Below, one piece after another: positions 14,505 to 22,719 of a stretch of DNA of 64,000 nucleotides. The number at the start of each line of letters is the position of its first letter. The first letter of the stretch is position 1. This stretch comes from Rubrobacter marinus (GTDB lineage Bacteria; Actinomycetota; Rubrobacteria; Rubrobacterales; Rubrobacteraceae), in the NCBI RefSeq assembly GCF_011492965.1, contig NZ_CP045121.1, forward strand, positions 3,782,001-3,846,000, read 5' to 3'. Made by a program: the position numbers and the translations under genes. The notes under the pieces are model-generated. The model searched no databases. It was given only the letters and a program-made list of their open reading frames with translations, and was not told where the DNA came from.

Positions 14505-15878
14505 GAAGGTCGGGAAGCGCTACTACAACGAGGCGTTCGGGCAGGACGGCGAGGCCCGGGAGCTCTACCGGCCGCTCCTGGAGGCCCTGGAGGGGCTGGG
14601 GCCCGAGGAGGTCGCCGAGAGGCACGGCCGGGCGAACGCGAAGCTGCGCGAGCTCGGCGCCACCTTCAACCTGCCCGACGAGGGGGACGAGCCGGACGGG
14701 GACCGCATCCTCCCGGCGGACTGGACGCCGCGGCTGATCCCGAAGGACCACTGGGAGGGGCTCTCGGCCGGTCTCTTGCAGAGGGGGCGGGCCATCAACG
14801 CCTGGCTCGCGGACCTCCACGAGGGCCGGGGGGACGCGGTCCCCGACGAGGTGATCGGGAGCAGCGCCTTCTACGCCCAAGGGGGCGGGCCGTCCTTCGG
14901 GACCTCGCTGCCCTGTCCCGTCCGCGTCTACGGGCCTGACGTGGTGCACCTCGGCGGCGGGGAGTACGTCGTCCTGGAAGACAACGCGCGGTTGCCGAGC
15001 GGGGTCGCCTACTCCGAAGCCGTGCGCAGGGCCGGGCTCGCGGCGTTCCCGGAGCTCTTCGAGCCCTACCGCGTCTATGGCATGTACGAGTACTACCGGG
15101 CGCTCCGCTCCGCCCTGGAGGCCGCGGCGGCGCCGGGGATCGAGGAGCCGGGGCTCGCGGTCGTCAGCGGGGGACGCGACGACCCCGCGTTCTTCGAGCA
15201 CGAGCGGATAGCCGCCACCTGCGGCCTCAAGCTTCTGACGCTCGGGGAGCTCGGCCTCCGCGGCGGCGAGGTGTTCTCCCGGACCGACGGGTCGAGGGTA
15301 GACGTGATCTACCGCCGCTTCGACGACGGGCTGCTCCCCAACGACCTGCCGGAGCTCGCCGAGGCGTACATGAGGGGCCGGGTCGACATCGTGAACTCCC
15401 CGGGGGTGGGCATCGCCGACGACAAGGGCGTCTTCCCGTACGTGCCGGCGATGATCGAGCACTACCTCGGCGAGGCCCCGATCCTCCCCAACGCCCCACC
15501 CTCTCCCTCCTCGACCCCGAACAGCGGGAGGAGGCCCTGGAACGCCTGCCGGAGCTCGTCCTGAAGCCGCGCGAGGGCTTCGGGCGAAGGGCCTCGTCAT
15601 GGGCCCGGAGGCGGACGCGGAGACCATAAGGCAGGCCAGGCAGGCCGTAGAGGCCGACCCCACCGCCTGGGTGGCCCAGGAGTTTCTGGACTTCTCGACC
15701 CACGTCCTCGACGGCTCCTCGGAGGCGCAGGAGGCGTTCGTGGACCTCCGGGCCTTCGTGCTCCCGAGGGGGCTACGTGATGCCCGGCGGCCTGACGAGG
15801 GTGGCCAGGCCCGGCACCCGCGTCGTCAACTCCTCGGCGGGCGGCAGCTTCAAGGACACCTGGGTGCTGGAGGACTGA
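14494..15878 (+). CDS. Circularly permuted ATP-grasp ligase (three frameshifts)
   Basis: The ATG at 14494 lies inside the end of the GCS2 gene and has a GGGGGAGG SD. The protein reads [15 protein letters not shown]..., with [37 protein letters not shown] and [21 protein letters not shown], characteristic of the circularly permuted ATP-grasp family (DUF404/DUF407 type). Single bases are missing near 15496, 15584 and 15772. With them restored, the C-terminus [17 protein letters not shown]...[16 protein letters not shown] ends at TGA 15876-15878, about 462 residues. ATP-grasp enzymes form acyl-phosphate-activated amide bonds. Unlike many relatives it is not followed by an alpha-E (DUF403) gene but by an AsnO-type amidotransferase. 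Confidence 0.85.
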
Positions 15879-15916
15879 GGTAGGCGTGGCTCTTATCTTC
15901 GAAGGGGAGGATCTTA

Positions 15917-17698
15917 ATGTGCGGGATCTGCGGCGAGGTACGCCCGTCGGGTAGGTCGGCGGACCTTGGCGCCGTCGCCCGGATGAGCGAGACGATGTGC
16001 GACCGCGGCCCGGACGGCGGCGGGGCGTGGGCGCAAGGGCCCGTGGCGCTCGGGCACCGGCGGCTCAAGATCATCGACCTCTCCGAGTCCGGCTCCCAGC
16101 CGATGACCGACCCCGAGCTCGGCCTGACGATCGTCTTCAACGGCATCATCTACAACTATCCCGAGCTGCGCAAGGAGCTCGAAGGCAAGGGCTACCGCTT
16201 CTTCTCGACCTCGGACACCGAAGTTCTGCTGAAGGCGTACCACCGCTGGGGGACGGGCTTCGTGGACCGCCTCAAGGGCATGTTCGCCTTCGCCATCGTC
16301 GAGCGGGACACCGGGAGGGTGGTGCTGGGGCGCGACCGGCTCGGTATCAAGCCGCTCTACCTCGCGGAGACTCCGGACGGCGCCCTGCGCTTCGCCTCGA
16401 CCCTGCCGGCGCTCCTCGCGGGGGGCGGCGTCGACGCCTCGATAGACCCGGCGGCGCTCCACCACTACATGATGTTCCACTCCGTCGTGCCCACGCCGCG
16501 CACCATCCTCAAGGGCGTGAGGCGCCTGCCGCCGGCGACCCTGCTCGTCCTGGAGCCGGACGGCTCCCGCGGCGAGAAGCGCTACTGGTCCCCCCCGTAC
16601 GACCGCGACCCCGCCCACGAGGGCATGACCGCCCGCGACTGGGAGGACGCCGTCCTGGAGACCCTGCGCGTCGCCGTCGAGCGGCGCATGGTCTCGGACG
16701 TGCCGGTGGGCGTTCTGCTCTCCGGCGGCCTCGACTCCAGCATCATCGTCGGGCTCCTCGCCGAGATGGGCCAGAAGGACCTCCAGACCTTCAGCGTCGG
16801 CTTCGAGGCGGTCGGGGGCATCGAGGGGGACGAGTTCGAGTTCTCCGACCTCGTCGCGGAGCACTACGGCACCGACCACCACAAGATGCTGATCTCCGGT
16901 GGGGAGATGCTGCCCGCCCTCCACGGCGCCATCCGCGCCATGAGCGAGCCGATGGTCAGCCACGACGTCGTCGGCTTCTACCTCCTCTCCAAGGAGGTCG
17001 CGAGGCACGTCAAGGTCGTCCAATCCGGCCAGGGGGCCGACGAGGTCTTCGCCGGCTACGACTGGTACCCGCCGATGGAGGACGCCAGGGGGACGGGCCT
17101 CGACACCTACGAGGCCCACTTCTTCGACCGGCCGCGCTCGGAGATGGAGGAGGCCCTCAGCCCGGAGTACCTGGCCGAGGAGGACGTGAGCCGGGCGTTC
17201 GCGGCGGAGCACTTCGCCCGCCCCGGCGCGGGCGCCCCGCTCGATCGCGCCCTCCGGCTCGACAGCCAGGTCATGCTCGTCGACGACCCGGTAAAGCGCG
17301 TGGACAACATGACGATGGCCTGGGGCTTGGAAGCGCGCGTCCCCTTCCTCGACCACGACCTCGTCGAGCTCGCCGCCGCCTGCCCCCCGGAGCTCAAGCT
17401 CGCCCAGGGGGGCAAGGGCGTCCTGAAGGAGGCCTCCCGGCGCGTCATCCCCGGCGAGGTCATAGACCGGGAGAAGGGATACTTCCCGGTCCCAGCACTC
17501 AAGCACCTCGAAGGGCCGTTCCTGGAGATGGTCCGGGAGGCGCTCCACGCCCCCGCCGCCCGCGAGAGGGGCATCTTCAAGGAGGACTACGTCGAACGGC
17601 TCCTCGCGGCCCCCAACGCCGAGAAGACCCGGCTCGGGAGCAACAAGCTCTGGCAGATAGGGCTGCTCGAGCTGTGGCTTCAGACGCGGGGTATATAA
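15917..17698 (+). CDS. asnO: N-acetylglutaminylglutamine-type amidotransferase (asparagine synthase family)
   Basis: This intact 593-residue protein starts MCGICGEV, whose Cys2 is the glutaminase nucleophile after Met removal. Class II amidotransferase motifs RGPDGGG, GHRRLKIIDLS and VFNGIIYNYPELR follow. The C-terminal synthetase domain carries the PP-loop LLSGGLDSS and SGQGADEVFAGY. Its N-terminus closely follows the amidotransferase that converts N-acetylglutaminylglutamine to its amide, an osmolyte of some bacteria. An SD (GGGGAGG) lies 6 nt upstream. The companion acetyltransferase/ATP-grasp protein (Ngg) of the classical pathway is absent; GCS2 and permuted ATP-grasp genes stand in its place, so the acceptor may differ. 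Confidence 0.88.
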   Translation: MCGICGEVRPSGRSADLGAVARMSETMCDRGPDGGGAWAQGPVALGHRRLKIIDLSESGSQPMTDPELGLTIVFNGIIYNYPELRKELEGKGYRFFSTSDTEVLLKAYHRWGTGFVDRLKGMFAFAIVERDTGRVVLGRDRLGIKPLYLAETPDGALRFASTLPALLAGGGVDASIDPAALHHYMMFHSVVPTPRTILKGVRRLPPATLLVLEPDGSRGEKRYWSPPYDRDPAHEGMTARDWEDAVLETLRVAVERRMVSDVPVGVLLSGGLDSSIIVGLLAEMGQKDLQTFSVGFEAVGGIEGDEFEFSDLVAEHYGTDHHKMLISGGEMLPALHGAIRAMSEPMVSHDVVGFYLLSKEVARHVKVVQSGQGADEVFAGYDWYPPMEDARGTGLDTYEAHFFDRPRSEMEEALSPEYLAEEDVSRAFAAEHFARPGAGAPLDRALRLDSQVMLVDDPVKRVDNMTMAWGLEARVPFLDHDLVELAAACPPELKLAQGGKGVLKEASRRVIPGEVIDREKGYFPVPALKHLEGPFLEMVREALHAPAARERGIFKEDYVERLLAAPNAEKTRLGSNKLWQIGLLELWLQTRGI

Positions 17699-17723
17699 GG
17701 CTTTCGAGCGGAAGGGGGATGGG

Positions 17724-18418
17724 TTGACCTTCTCCATAGCGGCGTGCGACCCGGAGACGGGCATGTTCGGCGCCTGTGTGAGCACGAAGTTCCCGGCGGT
17801 AGGCGCGATCACGACCTTCGCCCGCGCGGGGGTGGGCATCGTCGTGACCCAGGCCCGCGCCAACCCCCTCCTCGCGGTGGACGGCCTGGACTTCCTCGAG
17901 CGCGGCTACGGCGCGGAGGAGACCCTGCGCCGCATGATCGCCCTCGACCGCGACCCCCGAAAGCGCCAGCTTATCGTCCTCGACTCCGTGTGCGGCGTCG
18001 CGGTCCACACCGGCGCCGAGGCAGACGACTACCGGGGCCACTTCTCGGGGACCGTCTCGCGGTGGCGGGCAACCTCCTCGTGGGCGAGGAGACCCTCACC
18101 TCGATGCTCGAAGCCTACGAGGGGGCGCGCGGCGAGAAGCTCCCCGAACGGCTCGTGCGCGCCCTCGAGGCCGGGCAGGCGGCGGGCGGGGACAAACGGG
18201 GCCGCCAGAGCGCGGCGCTGCGCGTCGTCGGCACCGAGCCCTACCCCTACCTCGACCTGCGCGTCGACGACCACGCCGACCCCGTGGCGGAGCTCAGGCG
18301 CGTCTACGAGGTGGCGAAGGTCGAGCTCCTGCCGTTCGTCGAGGCGCTGCCGACCCGCGAGGAACCCGAGGAGGAGATGGGAGAGGAGATCCGGGGCACC
18401 CTCATCCCGGAGGGCTAG
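17724..18418 (+). CDS. DUF1028 (Ntn-hydrolase-like) protein (one frameshift)
   Basis: The TTG at 17724 follows a GAAGGGGG SD. The N-terminus TFSIAACDPETGMFGACVSTKFPAVG is the DUF1028 signature, a family with an Ntn-hydrolase-like fold. One base is missing near 18058, after GHFSGTV; the rest (AGNLLVGEETLTSMLEAY) is typical, including the segment that often precedes a ligand-binding C-terminus. It lies 25 nt after asnO and is probably in the same transcript. An amidase or processing role toward the operon product is plausible but unproven. Length about 231 residues. Confidence 0.85.
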
Positions 18419-18423
18419 GTCCC

Positions 18424-19296
18424 CTAGCGGAGCTTGACGGCCTCGAAGATGGCGGCCATGTCCTCCTCGCCGTGCCCGGCCCCTATCGCCTCGTCGAAAC
18501 GCCTCGCCACGGCCTCGGCGATGAGGGGGCGCAGCCCGCGCTCCGACGCGGCCTCGAGGACGAGGCCGGTATCCTTGCGGGCGAGCTTCGCCGAGAAGCT
18601 CGTCGGGAAGTCCTCCTCGATCATCATCTTGCCCTTGATCTGCGCGTAGGGGACGCCCAACGGGCCGCCCTCGATGACCTCGAGGAAGCGCGCGGGGTCG
18701 ACGTCGAGGGCCTCGGCGAGGGCGACGGTCTCGGCCAGGACTCCGAGGAGGCCCGTGATCCAGTTGTTCACCACGAGCTTGAGGCGGCTCCCCGCCCCCG
18801 CCTCCCCGAGCCAGACGACCCGGCTCGCCATCGGCTCGAAGACGGGCTCGCAGCGCGGGCGCACCTCCTCCGGTCCCGAGGCGAGCACGATAAGCTGCCC
18901 GCCCTCGGCCGGCGCCTTCGTCCCGAGCACGGGGGCGTCGACGTAGGTAACGCCCGCCTCCGACGCCAGCGCGGCGAGCTTCTCGCTCCCCCCTTCGCCC
19001 ACGGTGCTCATCTGCAGCCAGACCGCGTCCTCGGCGAGCCCGGAGAGGGTCCCCCCGCCGAGCACCTCCGCGATGACGTTCGCGTCGGCGAGCATCGTGA
19101 CGACGAAGCCGGCGCCGTCTACGGCCTCCTCCGGGCTGTCGGCGACGGTGGCGCCGCTCTCGGCGAGCCCTTCGGCCTTCTCGCGCGAGCGATTCCAGGC
19201 TCGCACCTCCATACCCGCCCCGAGCAGGTTCCGGGCCATCGCAGCGCCCATGATCCCGGTCCCCAGCACGGCCACCACGTTCTCGCTCCCCGACAT
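18424..19296 (-). CDS. NAD(P)-dependent 3-hydroxyisobutyrate dehydrogenase-family oxidoreductase
   Basis: A 290-residue beta-hydroxyacid dehydrogenase. The N-terminal LGTGIMGAAMARNLLGAG is the Rossmann dinucleotide site plus family signature, followed by AWNRS for NADP-type binding. The substrate region has DAPVLGTKAPAEGGQL, and the catalytic Lys sits in GAGSRLKLVVNNW. The C-terminal all-helical domain is complete. The family includes 3-hydroxyisobutyrate, tartronate-semialdehyde and glyoxylate/succinic-semialdehyde reductases, and the substrate here is undecided. It converges on the DUF1028 gene with a 5-nt gap. Confidence 0.9.
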   Translation of the reverse strand: MSGSENVVAVLGTGIMGAAMARNLLGAGMEVRAWNRSREKAEGLAESGATVADSPEEAVDGAGFVVTMLADANVIAEVLGGGTLSGLAEDAVWLQMSTVGEGGSEKLAALASEAGVTYVDAPVLGTKAPAEGGQLIVLASGPEEVRPRCEPVFEPMASRVVWLGEAGAGSRLKLVVNNWITGLLGVLAETVALAEALDVDPARFLEVIEGGPLGVPYAQIKGKMMIEEDFPTSFSAKLARKDTGLVLEAASERGLRPLIAEAVARRFDEAIGAGHGEEDMAAIFEAVKLR

Positions 19297-19523
19297 CTCC
19301 TCCGGCCCTCCCTCGTCGACACTCCAGGCAGCGAGCCTAGCACGGTAACGGGTGGAGCATTTTCATGCAATACGCCAAATCAGATAATTTGATCTGTTAT
19401 TTAAACGTAGCCGAACCGTACTCCGATCGTTGCGCTTTTGTAGACGTGACGTAACTCACGGTCCTTATTCTTCTCGTCACCAGCAACCGGACGAACCGGA
19501 AGCGACGACGAAGGGAGAAGGGC

Positions 19524-20009
19524 ATGACGAAGAAGATGGTTCTGGTTCTGACGGTGGCGGCCCTCACGCTGGCGCTCTCGGGTACGGCGATAGCGGCGAC
19601 GCTCACGGGCACGGCGGGTAGCGACACGCTCCGGGGCACCTCCGCAGCGGACGTGCTCTACGGCAAGGAGGGCAACGACAACCTCTACGGCTACGGCGGC
19701 GACGACAAGCTCTACGGCGACGCCGGCAACGACGGCCTCTACGGGGGTCCGGGGAACGACCAGATCCACGGCGGCTCCGGCGACGACAGGGTCGAGGAGC
19801 GCACCGTGCAGGGCGGCTCCGGGCACGACACGATCTGGGGCGACTCCGGCGCGGACGCCCTCTACGGGGGCCCCGGGGACGACACCTTCTACACCGCCGG
19901 TGACTACGCGGGCGACGTGGTGGACTGCGGCTCGGGCATCGACACGGTCAAGAAGGGCTCGGACTCCTCCTACGACAGCTTCGTCAACTGCGAGAAGTTC
20001 GTCTCCTAG
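19524..20009 (+). CDS. Secreted RTX (hemolysin-type) calcium-binding repeat mini-protein
   Basis: A 161-residue protein with a Sec signal peptide (VLVLTVAALTLALS, cleavage near ATA-IAA) followed almost entirely by glycine/aspartate nonapeptide repeats such as GNDNLYGYG, GDDKLYGDA, GNDGLYGGP and GADALYGGP. These form a calcium-dependent parallel beta-roll. A 35-residue C-terminus contains two Cys (VVDCGSG and FVNCEKF), probably a disulfide. A GGGAGAAGG SD precedes the ATG. No protease, lipase or type I secretion partner is adjacent, so it looks like a stand-alone exported calcium-binding or adhesive protein. The upstream 227 bases are relatively AT-rich and carry CGTGA-N6-TCACG at 19445-19460. 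Confidence 0.9.
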   Translation: MTKKMVLVLTVAALTLALSGTAIAATLTGTAGSDTLRGTSAADVLYGKEGNDNLYGYGGDDKLYGDAGNDGLYGGPGNDQIHGGSGDDRVEERTVQGGSGHDTIWGDSGADALYGGPGDDTFYTAGDYAGDVVDCGSGIDTVKKGSDSSYDSFVNCEKFVS

Positions 20010-20020
20010 GCATCACCAGC

Positions 20021-20060
20021 CGAAGAGGGGAGGGGCGAGATCTCGCCCCTCCCCTCTTCG
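20021..20060. terminator. Perfect 40-bp palindrome, bidirectional terminator
   Basis: CGAAGAGGGGAGGGGCGAGA is followed directly by its exact reverse complement, between the stop of the RTX gene (+) and the stop of mug (-). Its location between convergent genes fits a shared transcription terminator, although flanking T tracts are weak. Confidence 0.75.
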
Positions 20061-20073
20061 CGTCTTCGCTGGC

Positions 20074-20574
20074 CTACCCGATGAGTGGGACGATCCGGCG
20101 GTAGTGCTCCACAAGCTCGTCGAAGCTCATGCGGTTGAGGCCGGAGGGGGACGGCAGGACGACGTCGGTGACGCCGGGGACGGCCGGCTCGGGCTGCACG
20201 CCCCACGAGACCTTCCCCTTCGCGCGGAACCAGCGGTACACGCCGATCCCGGCGTAGGCGACCACGCGGGGCCGGAACTTCTCCAGCTTCCGCTCGAGCT
20301 CCAGGGCGCCGGCCCGGATCTCCTCGCGCGAGAGCTCGTCGGCGCGGCGCGTCGGACGCGGACAGAGGTTGGTGAAGCCGATGCCCAGGGAGCCCGGCAG
20401 GGCCTCGTCCTCCTCCGGACGGTAGAGGCGGTCGGTGATGCCGGAGGCGTGGAGGACGCGCCAGAAGCGGTTGCCGGGGTGCGCGTAGTGGTGCCCGCTC
20501 TTCCCGGAGGTGAGCGAGGGGTTGTAGCCGCAGACCACGAGCCGGAGGCCGGGCCTGAGCAAGTCCCCGGCCAC
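20074..20574 (-). CDS. mug: G/U mismatch-specific DNA glycosylase
   Basis: A 166-residue protein of the Mug/TDG branch of the uracil-DNA glycosylase superfamily. Visible motifs are CGYNPSLTSGKSGHHYAHPGN (motif 1 region with the catalytic Asn), FWRVLHASG, GIGFTNLCPRPT and the minor-groove intercalation loop LPSPSGLNR. It removes uracil or thymine opposite guanine and some alkylated bases, a relevant function in a high-GC genome prone to cytosine deamination. The start is a GTG; a TTG four codons further in is possible. It is single and convergent with the RTX gene. Confidence 0.9.
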   Translation of the reverse strand: MAGDLLRPGLRLVVCGYNPSLTSGKSGHHYAHPGNRFWRVLHASGITDRLYRPEEDEALPGSLGIGFTNLCPRPTRRADELSREEIRAGALELERKLEKFRPRVVAYAGIGVYRWFRAKGKVSWGVQPEPAVPGVTDVVLPSPSGLNRMSFDELVEHYRRIVPLIG

Positions 20575-20623
20575 GAACGCCTAACTTCTCGGGGGTCGCT
20601 CGGTCGCGACGGGGTCGGGGGGC

Positions 20624-21280
20624 TTACCTGTCCCGCCGCCCCTCGCCCCCGCGCTCCCCGCGGCCCTCGCCGCGCTCCCCGGAGGAGCGCTTGCGGACGT
20701 CCTCGCCCAGCCTGAGCTCGGCGGTCTCGCCCTCGTCGACCGGGGTGCCCTCCACGTGCACGTCCTCGCGGCCGGTGCGCTCGCGGCTGACGGGCTCGCG
20801 GGGCCGGACGGGGGCCGTGTCGTCCTCGGAGTCGTCGTCCGAGGAACCTCCGGCGGCGAGCTCGCCCCTTCGCCCGGATTGTCCGCCGCCGCCGTCCGGG
20901 AAGAGGATGTCGCTGACGGTCACGTTAAGCTCGGTGATGCGGAGCCCCGTGAGGCTCCGGATGCGCTCCTCGACCTTCTCGCGGACCCTGCCGACGACCT
21001 GGAGGATGTTCCTGTCGTAGTCCACGGCCATCGTCAGGTCGACGGCGGTCTCGATCCTGCCGACCTCGACGGAGACGCCGCGCGTCTCGTCGCCCGAGGA
21101 GCCGGTCGCCCTGCCCAGCAGCCCACCCGCGCCGCGAGCGGCGTTGCCGCCCATGTGGATGCCCTCGACCTCGTTCGCGGCCCGGCCCGCGATCCTCTTG
21201 ACGACGGCGTCCTCGATGGTAGTGGTGCCGCGCTCGCTGTCCAGCGGGCTCCCCTGCCGCTGCTCTGCTCGTTCGCTCAT
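20624..21280 (-). CDS. Asp23/Gls24-family envelope stress response protein
   Basis: The central part (TIEDAVVKRIAGRAANEVEGI, VDLTMAVDYDRNILQVVGRVREKVEERI, LNVTVSDILFP) is a single Asp23 domain, found in Gram-positive alkaline/envelope stress proteins. The C-terminal third is a disordered, highly charged tail rich in Glu/Arg/Gly (RGEGRGERGG), longer than usual. The ATG at 21280 is preferred, with GGGAGG 12 nt upstream; the ATG at 21292 directly abuts the same SD. It is divergent from the PRC/BON gene across about 300 bp in which I see no gene, so the two may be co-controlled. Confidence 0.85.
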   Translation of the reverse strand: MSERAEQRQGSPLDSERGTTTIEDAVVKRIAGRAANEVEGIHMGGNAARGAGGLLGRATGSSGDETRGVSVEVGRIETAVDLTMAVDYDRNILQVVGRVREKVEERIRSLTGLRITELNVTVSDILFPDGGGGQSGRRGELAAGGSSDDDSEDDTAPVRPREPVSRERTGREDVHVEGTPVDEGETAELRLGEDVRKRSSGERGEGRGERGGEGRRDR

Positions 21281-21579
21281 CTTCTGTTCCATCCTCCCGT
21301 CTCTACGGCCTCGCATATGATGGTTCCCCGGATAGGCGTCGCGCAACCCTTGCGCCCCCGTACGATCTCACACGAACGCACACCGGACGCGGCCTTTGAA
21401 TACGTCCGAAGACTGAGAGCCGCTTCCGGAGGCAACCCTCGAACCACTCCGCAGAGGCACTCGGTGCGACACGCGGACGCGACGATCGCCGGTGCTGCGG
21501 GACCAACTCCGAGCTTCGGATGGGAGCCGGAGGGCGCCGGGGGGTAAGAACCCCACAACTACACAGAGGAGGGCGAAGA

Positions 21580-22275
21580 GTGGAAGGTCAAGGTCTGGTC
21601 GGGCTGGAGGCCCGGGCGCCGGACGGGACGGGGATGGGGCGCATCCAGGAGGTCATCACCGGGGACGCCGGGGACGGGGAGGTCGTGGTGACCCACGTCG
21701 TCGTGGAGACGGAGGATGGGCAGTACCAGGAGCTTCCTATCGGCTCGATCTCGGTCGACGCGGAGGCCGACTTCGGCGTCTATCGCCCCGACGGCTCGGA
21801 CGACGAGCCCGGCGAGCACGCGGGCGAGGAGGTAACGCCGGAGGGGTACTCCCCCTCCAGGCCGCTTTACGGCTACGAGGACAGCGCGCACGACGGCCAG
21901 TTCGTCACCTCGCCGAGAGACCCGGACGAGGCCGCACCCCCCGCGGACATAGAGCGCGAGGGCGACGAGGCGGGGGGCTGGCAGGACGAGGGCTCCAACA
22001 CGGTAGAGTCCGGCTACCCGCGCAACGACGTCTACATCGACCCGGACACCGGCGAAGAGGTCCAGGAGCCGCTCCTCAAGGAGAACGACGGGCTCGCGGA
22101 CGACATCGCCGACCTGATCTCGGAGACGAGCGTCGAGGTGGTCGGGGAGGTCGAAGGCGTGGTGCAGCTCTCCGGGTCGGTCGCGTCGCAGGAGGACCTG
22201 GAGGAGATCGTGACGGAGATCATGGCCCAGACGGACGTGCTGGGCGTGGACACCGGCGACGTCGAGACCGGATGA
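21580..22275 (+). CDS. PRC-barrel and BON domain stress protein
   Basis: The GTG at 21580 has AGAGGAGGG at the right distance; the longer open frame is upstream noise. The N-terminal 80 residues (VEGQGLVGLEARAPDGTGMGRIQEVI and following) are a PRC-barrel. A disordered, Asp/Glu/Pro-rich linker leads to a C-terminal BON domain (DDIADLISETSVEVVGEVEG, LSGSVASQEDLEEIVTE). BON domains bind membranes or phospholipids and PRC-barrels regulate RNA or photosystem assembly. The combination is common in desiccation-tolerant bacteria. Probably envelope-associated and stress-induced, paired with the divergent Asp23 gene. Confidence 0.85.
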   Translation: MEGQGLVGLEARAPDGTGMGRIQEVITGDAGDGEVVVTHVVVETEDGQYQELPIGSISVDAEADFGVYRPDGSDDEPGEHAGEEVTPEGYSPSRPLYGYEDSAHDGQFVTSPRDPDEAAPPADIEREGDEAGGWQDEGSNTVESGYPRNDVYIDPDTGEEVQEPLLKENDGLADDIADLISETSVEVVGEVEGVVQLSGSVASQEDLEEIVTEIMAQTDVLGVDTGDVETG

Positions 22276-22391
22276 CCCCCGCGCGGCCGGGCGAGGTTGG
22301 CCCGCCGCCCCCGGCGGGTAGTAGCATCCGGCCGGAGGCGACCCGAGACGCGGACGCCGGGCTCGAACCGTAGACGAGTGGAGGAGGAACC

Positions 22392-22703
22392 GTGGTAGTA
22401 GCGGAGGTAAGCATCTTTCCCCTTGGGACGGAGACCACGAGCGTCAGCGACTACGTGGCGGCGGCGGTCAGGGCGATCGAGGGCTCGGGGCTGAAGTGCA
22501 CCCTGGGAGCGATGGGGACGACGATAGAGGCCGAGACCCCGGAGGAGGCCTACGCCGCCGTCGCGAGGGCGCACGCCGCCGTCTTCGAGCTCGGCGCGGG
22601 GAGGGCCTACGCGGTGGTGAAGGTGGACGACCGGCGAGACGCCGAGCCGCGCTCCGGCGAGGAGAGGCTGCGCTCGACCCGCGAGAAGCTGAACGCTGGC
22701 TAG
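22392..22703 (+). CDS. MTH1187-family thiamine-binding protein
   Basis: A 103-residue protein, MVVAEVSIFPLGTETTSVSDYV and on to GLKCTLGAMGTTIEAE, matching the MTH1187/YkoF-like ferredoxin-fold family that binds thiamine as a tetramer. The GTG start follows GAGGAGG by 5 nt. No thiamine transport or biosynthesis gene adjoins it, and I did not find a TPP riboswitch upstream. The last 20 residues (EPRSGEERLRSTREKLNAG) are a polar extension. Confidence 0.85.
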   Translation: MVVAEVSIFPLGTETTSVSDYVAAAVRAIEGSGLKCTLGAMGTTIEAETPEEAYAAVARAHAAVFELGAGRAYAVVKVDDRRDAEPRSGEERLRSTREKLNAG

Positions 22704-22719
22704 CCCGGGGGGACAACCG

